Source: Cytobacillus oceanisediminis 2691 (lineage in GTDB: Bacteria; Bacillota; Bacilli; Bacillales; Cytobacillaceae). Taken from it: a stretch of 64,000 nucleotides of DNA. The position numbers and the translations under genes are program-made. The stretch covers positions 2,579,501 through 2,643,500 of the forward strand of contig NZ_CP015506.1 of NCBI RefSeq assembly GCF_000294775.2, read 5' to 3'. Position 1 is the first letter of the stretch. Each line of letters begins with the position of its first letter. This document shows positions 53,720-62,150 of this stretch, in pieces. The notes beneath the pieces were generated by a model that did no database searches, was not told where the DNA came from, and saw only the letters and a program-made list of their open reading frames with translations.

Positions 53720-53748
53720 GAAGCGATTTTCTTGCATCTGTCGTCTAA
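53720..53748 (+). promoter_or_regulatory. ECF-type promoter of the sigma/anti-sigma operon
   Basis: TGAAGC (53720-53725), 17-base spacer, CGTCTA (53743-53748). This is close to the GAAAC/CGTC pattern of ECF sigma factors and about 60 bases before the GTG, consistent with self-activation. Confidence 0.6.
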
Positions 53749-53810
53749 CTGTCAGTCAAACAAAAGGCAGCCGGAATAGGCAGCTGGCATTTTAGCAAGG
53801 AGGCAGTCAT

Positions 53811-54377
53811 GTGAGCTCTGATGAGTATGTAAAGCGGTCAATTGCTGATCAAGTAGACCGTGCTCTCGTTCTTGAAATGATCATGGATGAGTATGGTACC
53901 GTTTTGAAAAGATTGATATATAGCTATGTGAATGATTGGAATGCGGCCAGTGATTTAACACAGGATACCTTTATTACTGTTTATGAAAAGCTGGAAAGTT
54001 TCCAGCAAAGATCTTCCTTTAAAACATGGATTTTCACAATTGCTATTAATAAAAGCAAAGACTATCTTAAAAGCTGGCATTACCGCAATATGGTCATGAA
54101 TGAAAAGGTTTTTTTCCTGAAAAAGGCTAGAGAAAAAGATCCGGAAGCATCATTTCTTGAACGGGATGAACATCAAGAATTGCTGAAAACGATAGAATCC
54201 CTCACAGTAAAATACCGGGAAGTCTTCCTTCTCCATTATTACCAGGATCTCAGTCTGGCAGAAATAAGTGAGACCCTTAATATCCCTATTTCTACTGTTA
54301 AAACAAGGCTGTACAGAGGACAGGAAAAAGTGAAGAAGATACTATCTGCTTCAGAAAGAGGTGAACAGCATGGCTGA
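53811..54377 (+). CDS. ECF-family RNA polymerase sigma factor
   Basis: A 188-residue sigma factor. Region 2 includes NAASDLTQDTFITVYEKLESF for -10 recognition, and region 4 has LSLAEISETLNIPISTVKTR, a helix-turn-helix, then LYRGQEKVKK. There is no region 1 or 3, as in ECF factors. GTG at 53811 follows AAGGAGG by 7 bases. The gene overlaps its anti-sigma by 8 bases. The signal that activates it is unknown. Confidence 0.92.
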   Translation: MSSDEYVKRSIADQVDRALVLEMIMDEYGTVLKRLIYSYVNDWNAASDLTQDTFITVYEKLESFQQRSSFKTWIFTIAINKSKDYLKSWHYRNMVMNEKVFFLKKAREKDPEASFLERDEHQELLKTIESLTVKYREVFLLHYYQDLSLAEISETLNIPISTVKTRLYRGQEKVKKILSASERGEQHG

Positions 54378-55449
54378 TCTGAATCAGGAAGTGAAGAAAG
54401 TATTGAAGGCTGCATGGACGAAAGAATCTGTTTTCACAGAAGAGGAAAAACAGAGAGTTAGAAACCGGATCGGCACTTCTGCTGTTAAAAACAGAAAAAA
54501 AGACTATGTTCCAAAACTTCTTTCTGCAGCTGCAGCTGCCGGGTTTGTCATACTGATAGGCGGGATTGCCGGGATTCAGACAGATGTATTGAACAAGCAA
54601 AATGGACAGGAGACCGCCATTGCAGATAAAGGTTTTTATCCCGGCCTTGCAGATGGCGCTATGCTAAACAACTGGAAATTGAATAGTTTCGAGAAGGACT
54701 CATACGGGCACCTTTCTGCAGCTTTTACTGGGAAGGCAGAGGTCACAGGCACTCTGGATTTCCAGGAAGAAATTGTATACTTTCTGCCTGATCATGATTC
54801 CTTAAAAGTACTGCCGCTCATGGATGGCAAGAACATAAAAATAACTTTTAATGAGACGGATCAGGAGAAGCTAAAAAAGGTGTTCGGTGTAACCGAACCA
54901 ATTACAGAAGAGAATGCTTCTTTAATTATAGGTGGATATCGCGCTGGGGAAGGCTCTGTACATCAGGCTGAAGTCTTAGAGGTGGCAACTCCAAAAGATC
55001 CTCAAGTGGAAGCTGTTCCATTTCAGCTGTCCCTAAATAATAATACGGAACTGGTCCTTCGGGAGCCATTAAACCATGTGTTTAAAGAATTTTCTTTAAG
55101 AGGAACGGATGAAATCTTAAGAGGTTTAAGCCCGGCAGAAGTATTCCAGCTCTATTTGTTTGCAGAGGAAATTGAGGATTATTATACTCAATATGCATTG
55201 TTTAACCATGATCAGGATATCGGAAAACCGTTTCCTACCCTGAATCATTACCTTGATGCTATAAACGAGTCTTCATCTATGCCAGAAGAACAGACATTAT
55301 TGCATCGAGTGAAGAACGCCCGTTTAGAAGAAGTCATTATCGATGACTCTTCAGCTTATATTTCCATATCTGAAGAGGATGGGTTTGGCTTCGGCCTAAG
55401 CAAAAACAGTGAAGGAATATGGAAAGTAAACTGGATGCCAATCCAATAA
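54370..55449 (+). CDS. Membrane anti-sigma factor (no zinc motif)
   Basis: Predicted partner that holds the ECF factor inactive, 359 residues. An N-terminal cytoplasmic ~50-residue segment (KEVLKAAWTKESVFTEEE-like) lacks the HxxxCxxC motif of ZAS anti-sigma factors. It is followed by one membrane helix (LLSAAAAAGFVILIGGIAG, residues ~49-67) and a large ~280-residue extracytoplasmic domain, probably a sensor. ATG at 54370 follows GAAAGAGGTG and overlaps the sigma stop. Role inferred from position and topology. Confidence 0.8.
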   Translation: MADLNQEVKKVLKAAWTKESVFTEEEKQRVRNRIGTSAVKNRKKDYVPKLLSAAAAAGFVILIGGIAGIQTDVLNKQNGQETAIADKGFYPGLADGAMLNNWKLNSFEKDSYGHLSAAFTGKAEVTGTLDFQEEIVYFLPDHDSLKVLPLMDGKNIKITFNETDQEKLKKVFGVTEPITEENASLIIGGYRAGEGSVHQAEVLEVATPKDPQVEAVPFQLSLNNNTELVLREPLNHVFKEFSLRGTDEILRGLSPAEVFQLYLFAEEIEDYYTQYALFNHDQDIGKPFPTLNHYLDAINESSSMPEEQTLLHRVKNARLEEVIIDDSSAYISISEEDGFGFGLSKNSEGIWKVNWMPIQ

Positions 55450-55455
55450 ATTGGC

Positions 55456-55488
55456 TGAGCTTGTACCTCTGATGGTGCAGGCTCTTTA
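55456..55488 (+). terminator. Terminator of the sigma/anti-sigma operon
   Basis: GAGCTTGTACC-TCTGATGGTGCAGGCTC, an 11-bp stem with two G-T pairs, then TTTACA. Confidence 0.7.
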
Positions 55489-55491
55489 CAT

Positions 55492-55782
55492 TTACCTAAA
55501 TAGGCCTCCAAAGAATACGATGATGGCTAATACGGATGAAAGAAACAAGGTGAGGATAATGGAAAATAATACATGAAAGCCCGCCTGCCAGTTTTGGACT
55601 TTCTTTAAGACAAAAACACTCACGAAGAAGACAAGGACTGTCAGGAGCAGGAGGAGCGTAAATGGACGATGGCCTATTTTATTCAGATAAATATCATACA
55701 GAGGCGAAAAACCCAGCATCAAAAATAACCCGAGACATATAAACGATAAGATGAAAACAAAATGGCTTAATTTTTCCGGCAT
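55492..55782 (-). CDS. Small three-helix membrane protein
   Basis: Unrecognised 96-residue protein with three membrane helices (FVFILSFICLGLFLMLGF, TLLLLLTVLVFFVSVFVL, LFSIILTLFLSSVLAIIVF). AAGGGGGACT precedes the ATG. No motif visible. Confidence 0.65.
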   Translation of the reverse strand: MPEKLSHFVFILSFICLGLFLMLGFSPLYDIYLNKIGHRPFTLLLLLTVLVFFVSVFVLKKVQNWQAGFHVLFSIILTLFLSSVLAIIVFFGGLFR

Positions 55783-55923
55783 GGTTAGTCCCCCTTCTCT
55801 AAAATGATCTTCTCTTTAATAAATTGTATGAAAACATTTGATTATATAAAACTTGTAATTCATTCATTGTTTTTATATGGTATAAATATCTTTAGGTATA
55901 CTAAATAAAAAGAAGGTTGTTTT

Positions 55924-56985
55924 GTGAATAAGAATTTATTGATCACCTTTCTAACTGCTGTATTTGGTGCAGTATTATTTTCTTTATTGCATATTCCGGT
56001 CGCCTTTTTGCTTGGTGCATTGACTGCCGTTATGATTGGGAGCCGGCTCAGCAGGATTCCGTTTTATTGGCCAGCAGGATTTCGCGATGCCGGGATTATC
56101 ATCGTCGGATACAGCATCGGCCTTTCTTTTACACAGGAGGCGGTCCTGCTTATCCTGCAGAAGCTCCCTTTTATTTTGCTCATTACCGTTTGCATGGTTC
56201 TCTTTAGCGCCATATCTGCACTTCTTATTGCGAAATTAATGGGCATCGACTATCCCACAGTTTTGATCGGCAGTATTCCCGGAGGTCTGTCCCAAATGAT
56301 TCTTCTGGCAGAGGAAGTCAAAGGAATCGATATCACGGTTGTTACCTTTATGCAGGTCGCACGGCTGACCATGATTATCTTCATCGTCCCTATCCTAGTA
56401 TTCGGACCTTGGCTGAATGTCTCTGGCGGTCCCGGTTTTGAAGCTGCAGAACCTTTATGGGGTGATTTATTCCCTGGTATTTTACTCTTTGTCTTCGTTT
56501 CTTTTGCCGGCATTATCCTAAGCAAACGCCTGAAGCTCCCTACCCCGTACCTTCTCGGTCCGATTATGGGAACAGCGGCCCTTGTCATTTCCGGTATAAA
56601 CGGACCCGAACTCCCGCCACCTGTTTTGGATTTATCACAGCTATTAATCGGGGCTCACATCGGCATGATGATGAAGCCTGAAAAGCTGGCCAATAAATTT
56701 AAAACCATTTCACTGGCTGCCTTAAGCGGCCTGCTTCTCATTACGGGTTCGGTGCTGCTTAGTTTTATGATTATGCACTTTTTTCACCTTTCCCCTGCCA
56801 CCAGCTTTTTGAGTCTTGCACCCGGAGGCATGGACCAAATGGCCATAATCGCCCATGAAACCGGCGCAGACTTAGCCATAGTAACAGGCTATCAGCTATT
56901 TCGGCTGTTTTTTATCTTCTTTGTAGTACCTCCATTTTTAAAATGGATCTTTGTAAAGTTTAAGAAATTAGCATCCTCAAGCTAA
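55924..56985 (+). CDS. AbrB-family permease (putative ammonia monooxygenase-like)
   Basis: A 353-residue inner-membrane protein with ten or so helices in two similar halves, marked by IPGGLSQMILLAE in the first and APGGMDQMAIIAHE in the second. It belongs to the PF05145 group, whose older name as ammonia monooxygenase is not supported; it looks like a transporter of unknown substrate. GTG at 55924 follows GAAGG by 6 bases. Confidence 0.85.
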   Translation: MNKNLLITFLTAVFGAVLFSLLHIPVAFLLGALTAVMIGSRLSRIPFYWPAGFRDAGIIIVGYSIGLSFTQEAVLLILQKLPFILLITVCMVLFSAISALLIAKLMGIDYPTVLIGSIPGGLSQMILLAEEVKGIDITVVTFMQVARLTMIIFIVPILVFGPWLNVSGGPGFEAAEPLWGDLFPGILLFVFVSFAGIILSKRLKLPTPYLLGPIMGTAALVISGINGPELPPPVLDLSQLLIGAHIGMMMKPEKLANKFKTISLAALSGLLLITGSVLLSFMIMHFFHLSPATSFLSLAPGGMDQMAIIAHETGADLAIVTGYQLFRLFFIFFVVPPFLKWIFVKFKKLASSS

Positions 56986-57019
56986 AAAGAAGGGACTGCA
57001 AGCGGCAGCCCCTTCTTTT
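56983..57019. terminator. Bidirectional terminator
   Basis: AAAAAGAAGGG(G)ACTGC-AAGC-GGCAGCCCCTTCTTTT. Confidence 0.85.
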
Positions 57020-57028
57020 GCTATTATT

Positions 57029-57781
57029 CTAGTTAATGACAATGGCCTGTGAACCCATCAGCTCCCAGGCTTCAATAAACTGCGGTTTGGGCACCTTTTT
57101 ATTTTTTGTGCCATACGGGTCGTTAATATAGATATATTCCTCGTCATATCCGGTAATTGCAACACTATGCATCTGGAATGTCACATCAACTGGTCCGCCC
57201 GGTGTATTCCAGGTTTCGAAGGATGCTGCGGGTGATAGGCTTGCAGTTGTTATAATCCAGACCGGCGAACCTTCTGCAATTTTTTCAAGGAGCACTTTAA
57301 AGGGCTTGCCAGTCAGATTCTCTGCACGTTCAGGAAAATACTTTTTCGCGAGTTCGAAAATTGGCCCCTGATAAACGCCTAATCCTGGTCCATCCTCCAT
57401 GTTGCCGACAAAGCCTTCATTTGGATTCCCGTATTCACCTCCGCTATATCTAAGCGGCACCCGGTTAATTTCCTGTGCTAATTTATTTTTAGATACTTGA
57501 ATGCCTTCATAATTTATAATCATTGCTAAACTAGTAATCTCACATCCATTATACAGACGTGGACTATCCATTTGATTGTACAATGGCACATCCAGGAGAA
57601 CGGATTTCTTTTGAATTTCCTGCTTCACAATCGGTACATGGTTTGCCTCCGCATGCGGAATTGCACTATAGTGTATTTTATTTTTTTTTGAAGGTTCACT
57701 GCTCCCCATCTTTATGCTTCCAAAGGTCAGCGTCAATCCCACCCCTGCAGCAACAGACAAAGCAATAATTCTATTAGCCAC
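57029..57781 (-). CDS. Secreted C39-like peptidase
   Basis: A 250-residue exported cysteine peptidase-like protein. An N-terminal signal (ALSVAAGVGLTLTFG) is followed by a C39 domain: VPLYNQMDSPRLYNGCEITS with the catalytic Cys, and MHSVAITGYDEEYIYINDPYG with the catalytic His and Asp. The YvpB-type proteins of Bacillus have the same layout. GTG at 57781 follows AAAGGGAG by 9 bases. An upstream ATG is less likely. Confidence 0.82.
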   Translation of the reverse strand: MANRIIALSVAAGVGLTLTFGSIKMGSSEPSKKNKIHYSAIPHAEANHVPIVKQEIQKKSVLLDVPLYNQMDSPRLYNGCEITSLAMIINYEGIQVSKNKLAQEINRVPLRYSGGEYGNPNEGFVGNMEDGPGLGVYQGPIFELAKKYFPERAENLTGKPFKVLLEKIAEGSPVWIITTASLSPAASFETWNTPGGPVDVTFQMHSVAITGYDEEYIYINDPYGTKNKKVPKPQFIEAWELMGSQAIVIN

Positions 57782-58078
57782 TTTACCTACTCCCTTTAAA
57801 TACTTGCAGTTTTTCAATATTCTAGTTTCCTAAACACAGCTTTCATTGTGACATACACGTCCGTATATGACAAATAACTTGCTGGCTGTCAAATTCTTCA
57901 TGTTTTTTGTCAGAATGGCTCCTTTTTGCTTTTTTCTGATGAATATCGTCTTCTTTTGATAGCTTTTGTCAAGCGGCAGGAAAACACGGGATATCATGCT
58001 GAATAGTTAGTTAGAAGTTGTTTCGGAACTGGCATCCGAAAGTTTCAGAATCTATTTTTTATGAAAGGGCTGAGTAAT
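57782..58078. promoter_or_regulatory. Divergent intergenic region
   Basis: About 297 bases between the C39 gene (minus) and the MerR-like gene (plus). It carries an inverted repeat at 58021-58041 and GACAAATAAC/TTGTCA words; nothing else was seen. Confidence 0.4.
58021..58041. promoter_or_regulatory. Inverted repeat before the MerR-like gene
   Basis: TTTCGGA-ACTGGCA-TCCGAAA, a perfect 7-bp dyad separated by 7 bases, 37 bases before the ATG. Size and position fit an autoregulatory MerR operator. Confidence 0.5.
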
Positions 58079-59014
58079 ATGGATACGCAATATATGAAAG
58101 CTTATACAATCAAAGAGGTTTCGAAAATGCTGAATGTGCCTCCTGGAACATTAAGGCAATGGGAAAAGGATTTAAACGGACTTCTGCTAATTCCCCGTTC
58201 AAAACAGGGAGCCCGCTTTTATACAGACCATGAAATCGCATTGCTTGAAAAGATAAAGCAGATGCGCGATAAAAATTTAAGCAAGGATATGATCCGCGAA
58301 TTAATGCAAAAACATATGGACTTTGCTTCTGAAACTGGTATTGAAGCAAATGAAACATCCTTGGCGGCAGTCAATCAGGAAACAGCATTACATACAGAGC
58401 AACAGGCTGTCATGGACGCCGAACAGTTCATGGCATTGATGGATGGTTTCAGGGACAGTTTAATTGCAGATGTCAGAAATGAAATTCGCAGCGGTGTTCG
58501 AAAGGAAGTTTTAGACGAAGTGAAGAAAGAAATTAGCAAAGGATCATTGCATACTGTTAAAAGCCTGTCGGATTCGATCTATAAATCAGGAGAAAAAACC
58601 AAAGCGGAAATTGAATCACTTGGCGCAAGGATTGAGCAGTCTTCTGAGAATACTTCCGAAGCGTTCGGAACCCTTTCAAAAAGGGTGGCGAAAAGTACGA
58701 AGCGTACTTCTGATCAAATTCACCATTTGACAAACAAGCTGGCAGAATCCTCGGAAGCGTCTTCTGAAGAGTTCAAAACCATGATTCATTACATTTCATC
58801 TTCAGCTGAGGTGACCAGCACCGAAATCAGCTCGCTGATAGAAACGTTAAACACAGACAGAGAAATTTATATCGATACCATTAATAAAGAACGGGAACAA
58901 TACTGGCATGAAGTAAAGCAGCGGGAAGAGATTTTTCAGGATATGATCGTCTCCTTCCGAAGCGCGGCTGCAGCACAGGAACCTGAGAAAAAATGGTGGG
59001 AGTTCTGGAAATAG
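58079..59014 (+). CDS. MerR-type HTH protein with long coiled coil and Trp-rich tail
   Basis: A 311-residue protein. A MerR-like winged helix (YTIKEVSKMLNVPPGTLRQWE, residues ~4-70) opens it, followed by a long helical coiled coil (about residues 95-290, heptad pattern, RNEIRSGVRKEVLDEVKKEI). A short C-terminal EKKWWEFWK looks like an amphipathic membrane-binding tail. The layout is that of RacA-like or phage-type chromosome/membrane tethers rather than a metal-sensing MerR. AAAGGGCTG precedes the ATG. It may bind the inverted repeat upstream of its own gene. Confidence 0.75.
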   Translation: MDTQYMKAYTIKEVSKMLNVPPGTLRQWEKDLNGLLLIPRSKQGARFYTDHEIALLEKIKQMRDKNLSKDMIRELMQKHMDFASETGIEANETSLAAVNQETALHTEQQAVMDAEQFMALMDGFRDSLIADVRNEIRSGVRKEVLDEVKKEISKGSLHTVKSLSDSIYKSGEKTKAEIESLGARIEQSSENTSEAFGTLSKRVAKSTKRTSDQIHHLTNKLAESSEASSEEFKTMIHYISSSAEVTSTEISSLIETLNTDREIYIDTINKEREQYWHEVKQREEIFQDMIVSFRSAAAAQEPEKKWWEFWK

Positions 59015-59062
59015 ATTATGTAATTATTTTTAGGTTGTGCCGTTAATTTATGTACATTTATT

Positions 59063-59101
59063 AAAAGAACCAGGAGAATATAAACTTCTCCTGGTTCTTT
59101 T
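59063..59101. terminator. Strong hairpin terminator
   Basis: AAAAGAACCAGGAGAA-TATAAAC-TTCTCCTGGTTCTTTT, 16-bp perfect stem with T runs on both sides. Confidence 0.93.
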
Positions 59102-59171
59102 AATGTTCCCCTCCATCTGGTACTATTTGTTTTTGGTTTAATAGAGGCCGATTAACTGAGAGCCTTCAGGA

Positions 59172-59999
59172 TCACTCTGATAAAGAACCGGGGTTAATAT
59201 TTTTCCCGTAAAAAATTTCGTCCATCTCCGTTGTAAGCCGCTCAGTGATCTCTTCAGCTTCCTTAGGATCAAGCTTTTCCTTCGTGTATCCGAATAAATA
59301 ATTATCTAAGTCAAAATCCCTTATTTTACATTTGGTGTGAAAGGTATGTGCCTGATAAATATTCACATCGATCATATCAAAATCTTCTTTTACTTCTTCA
59401 GGAATATAATTTTGGATTGAACTGATGTCATGGTCGATATAAAGTTTTCTTCCGTCCGTGTCCCGTGTAAATCCCCTGACTCTGTAGTCGATTGTCATGA
59501 TGTCCGTATCAAAGGAATGGATGAGGTAATTAAGGGCTTTTAGCGGGGAGATTTCTCCGCATGTGGATACATCAATATCGGCCCTGAATGTGCTGATTCC
59601 TTCGTCCGGATGATATTCAGGATAGGTATGGACGGTAATATGGCTTTTATCCAGCTGCATGACTACATTATCAGGCAGCGGGCCAGGTGATTCATCATAG
59701 GATTCATCCGGGACTTCCACTACCGGTCCTTCAGATACCAGGACGGTCACACTTGCACCTTGTGGGACATAATCCTGCTGTGCCACATTTAAGACATGGG
59801 CACCAATGATGTCGGATACATTCTTTAATATTTTTGTAAGCCGCTCCGCACTGTATTGCTCATCAATATAATCTATATAGGCTTCACGCTCTTCCCTCGT
59901 CTTTGTATAACAGACATCATACATATTAAAGCTTAGTGATTTCGTCAAATTATTAAAACCATGGAGTTCAATTCTTTGTTCCGGTGTTAATTTCAACAT
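59172..59999 (-). CDS. speD: S-adenosylmethionine decarboxylase proenzyme
   Basis: A 275-residue enzyme of the long (E. coli-type) class. It makes decarboxylated SAM for spermidine synthesis. The self-cleavage site is Lys118-Ser119 in [13 protein letters not shown], which generates the pyruvoyl group. Other conserved parts are [41 protein letters not shown] and YQAHTFHTK. Bacillus usually has the short SpeH form; this long form is also found in bacilli. ATG at 59999 follows AAAGGGGGAAGC. It stands alone; potABCD at 27-31 kb imports the product. Confidence 0.95.
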   Translation of the reverse strand: MLKLTPEQRIELHGFNNLTKSLSFNMYDVCYTKTREEREAYIDYIDEQYSAERLTKILKNVSDIIGAHVLNVAQQDYVPQGASVTVLVSEGPVVEVPDESYDESPGPLPDNVVMQLDKSHITVHTYPEYHPDEGISTFRADIDVSTCGEISPLKALNYLIHSFDTDIMTIDYRVRGFTRDTDGRKLYIDHDISSIQNYIPEEVKEDFDMIDVNIYQAHTFHTKCKIRDFDLDNYLFGYTKEKLDPKEAEEITERLTTEMDEIFYGKNINPGSLSE

Positions 60000-60231
60000 G
60001 CTTCCCCCTTTGCAGCAGCTATGCATCTGTTCATTTTTATAATTATGTTACCCAAACTATCCTTTTAAAAACGGAAAATATCTAATCACGCAGCCAAAAG
60101 AGTTAGAGAATATGGTAAACAGGGTAGAAAAATAAGGAAGGCTTCAATATTTTGCAATTCCGCATTTTTAAATCTTATAATGAATGGGCATACCTTTGAT
60201 AGGGGTTGAAAGGTATATGGGAGGAGATTTA

Positions 60232-61374
60232 TTGAGGAAGTTTTTATTTATTTTTATCCTGTTATTTATCGGTTTCGCCTTTTCACAGCCTGAAGGGAAA
60301 TTGGCAGATGAATCTAGTTCAGGAACTGTAATTGATAACATAAAATCTGATATTCAGCTTTTTAAAGACAATGAAGAAGTGCTGGCTATAATAAACGGTG
60401 TGATGGATGAGGCACAAAACTGGGCAGATGAATTCCTTCTTACAATCAGGCAATATACCGGCGAAAAAAATCAAACACCAGAGGATAAAGCCGAAAAGCC
60501 GGTTTTAGAAGCCCCAGAAGAGCAAACCTTTTCTATTCATAATATAGAAATAGGCGATGACAAGTCTGAAATCGAGAGCAAGCATGGCTCCTCGAAACGT
60601 TCCTCCGCAAATGAATTTGGAACAGACTGGCATGCTTATCATGATCAATATCAAAATTTTGTAATGGTCGCTTATGACAAGCAAGAAAAAGCTGCCGGCA
60701 TCTATACAAATCAGGATTTGATTTCTTCATCAAAAGAGATTGCCTATGGAACGCCAAAGTCTTCAGTTAGGGAGCAGCTTGGAGAACCGCTGGACAAAAT
60801 GAGAAAGGGATTTGTTATCTATCAGCTCGAAGAGAATCGGGATTATGATCTATACGAATTGGATGGGAATTATGTAACCATATTCTATGATAAGCATCGT
60901 GACAATACGGTAACTTCAATACAAATAATCAGTCAATCACTTGAAGAGCAAAAAGATTCCTTTTATGCCAATGCCAGCAGCTCTCTAAAGGAAGGATTTG
61001 AATATCAGCTTTTCGATATTACAAATGCCGAGAGAGTAAATCACGGAGTTCCAGTTATGGAATGGGATGATACTGTTAAGGAAACGGCGCGAAAGCACAG
61101 CAGCGACATGGCGCAGAACAATTATTTTGATCATACCAACCTGCAGGGCCTATCCCCTTTTGACAGAATGCAGGCGGATGAAGTTTCATTTATGGTCGCC
61201 GGGGAAAACCTTGCTTCCGGTCAATTCAGCAGTATCTTTGCTCATGAAGGATTAATGAACTCACTTGGCCACCGCAAAAATATTCTGCGTGCCGATTATG
61301 AATTTTTAGGTGTTGGCGTTGCTTTTAATTCAAAGTCACAGCCTTATTATACAGAAAACTTTTATGCCAAATAA
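60232..61374 (+). CDS. CAP-domain secreted protein (YlbC-like)
   Basis: A 380-residue exported protein. A signal segment (FLFIFILLFIGFAFS) is followed by a linker, a CAP-associated N-terminal domain (IHNIEIGDDKSEIESKHG, GDNKNAV-like KHGSSKRSS), and a CAP/SCP domain with NAERVNHGVPVMEWD, ARKHSSDM, GENLASGQF and LGHRKNIL, which carries the zinc His and Glu residues. Function unknown. TTG at 60232 follows GGGAGGAG by 5-6 bases. Confidence 0.85.
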   Translation: MRKFLFIFILLFIGFAFSQPEGKLADESSSGTVIDNIKSDIQLFKDNEEVLAIINGVMDEAQNWADEFLLTIRQYTGEKNQTPEDKAEKPVLEAPEEQTFSIHNIEIGDDKSEIESKHGSSKRSSANEFGTDWHAYHDQYQNFVMVAYDKQEKAAGIYTNQDLISSSKEIAYGTPKSSVREQLGEPLDKMRKGFVIYQLEENRDYDLYELDGNYVTIFYDKHRDNTVTSIQIISQSLEEQKDSFYANASSSLKEGFEYQLFDITNAERVNHGVPVMEWDDTVKETARKHSSDMAQNNYFDHTNLQGLSPFDRMQADEVSFMVAGENLASGQFSSIFAHEGLMNSLGHRKNILRADYEFLGVGVAFNSKSQPYYTENFYAK

Positions 61375-61376
61375 AA

Positions 61377-61404
61377 GCTCCCGCTTCTGCAGGAGCTTTT
61401 TTTC
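61377..61404 (+). terminator. Intrinsic terminator
   Basis: AAGCTCC-CGCTTCTGC-AGGAGCTTTTTTT directly after the stop. Confidence 0.85.
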
Positions 61405-61540
61405 GTGGCTGTTATAGTTGTTCCCCTCTAAATTATTATGTTCCTCAGCCTTATGGCAAAATCCCGCATTTAACCTTTCCCCCCTTCAGTGCATACCATA
61501 TATCAGCCTATATAAAATTAGGGAGACGAGGGTGATACAG

Positions 61541-61969
61541 ATGGCAGTTGTGAAGGCACGTGAACAAGATATAGATTTGCTGGCCCGCCTCCTTCGGGCT
61601 GAAGCAGAAGGGGAAGGCCAGCAGGGCATGTTAATGGTGGGTAATGTGGGAATTAACAGAGTCAGGGGCAATTGTTCGGATTTCATTGGAATTCGTACTA
61701 TACCTGAAATGATTTATCAGCCGCATGCTTTTGAAGCTGTCCAGAAAGGCTATTTTTATCAGAGGCCAAGAGAAGTGGAAAGAAGACTCGCACGGAGGGC
61801 TGTAAGAGGGGAACGGATTTGGCCGGCCAAATTTGCTCTATGGTATTTCAGGCCTCCTGGGGATTGTCCAGCTACATGGTATAATCAGCCTTTAGTAGGA
61901 AGATTCAAGCTTCATTGCTTTTATGAGCCAACAGCGGAAGAATGCGAGAACATTTACAATACTTTTTAA
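61541..61969 (+). CDS. cwlJ: Spore cortex-lytic enzyme / germination hydrolase
   Basis: A 142-residue protein, the exact length of B. subtilis CwlJ, needed for cortex breakdown in calcium-dipicolinate germination. It has the SleB/CwlJ catalytic fold: LARLLRAEAEGEGQQGMLMVGN with the catalytic Glu, FIGIRTIPEMIYQPHAFE, FALWYFRPPGDCPATWYNQP and the end CFYEPTAEECENIYNTF. GAGGGTGATACAG precedes the ATG. The B. subtilis partner gene gerQ is not adjacent here. It proves the host forms spores. Confidence 0.95.
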   Translation: MAVVKAREQDIDLLARLLRAEAEGEGQQGMLMVGNVGINRVRGNCSDFIGIRTIPEMIYQPHAFEAVQKGYFYQRPREVERRLARRAVRGERIWPAKFALWYFRPPGDCPATWYNQPLVGRFKLHCFYEPTAEECENIYNTF

Positions 61970-62085
61970 GAAAAGCGGAAGCGCCTTGCCCACTAAAGGA
62001 TCGCAGACTAAGAACGCCACGTCCTGTGGCAACATCTGCATGACCCCCATCCTGGGGGCCTCCTCGAGGGGGTGGGCAAGGTGCT
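61968..62085 (+). repeat. Dispersed repeat element, compact copy
   Basis: It starts with AAGAAAAGCGGAAGCGCCTTG at the cwlJ stop. CCTTGCCCAC (61984-61993) pairs with GTGGGCAAGG (62072-62081), closing a ~98-bp fold that holds GCCACGTCCTGTGGC and CCCCCATCCTGGGGG hairpins. It ends near GGTGCTAG. Same family as at 26090. Confidence 0.75.
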
Positions 62086-62150
62086 AGTAAGTTATCGACG
62101 TTTAAAAATTATCACTGCTACTTAATTTTGGCGGGGGTTAGTCCGGGAGA

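Larger units (their letters stand above)
53433..53810. other. Intergenic region before the ECF sigma gene
   Basis: 378 bases. It holds a candidate 17-codon hydrophobic micro-gene (53595-53648), an ECF-type promoter (53720-53748), and on the minus strand the leader of the Cof phosphatase gene. No other feature was seen. Confidence 0.5.
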
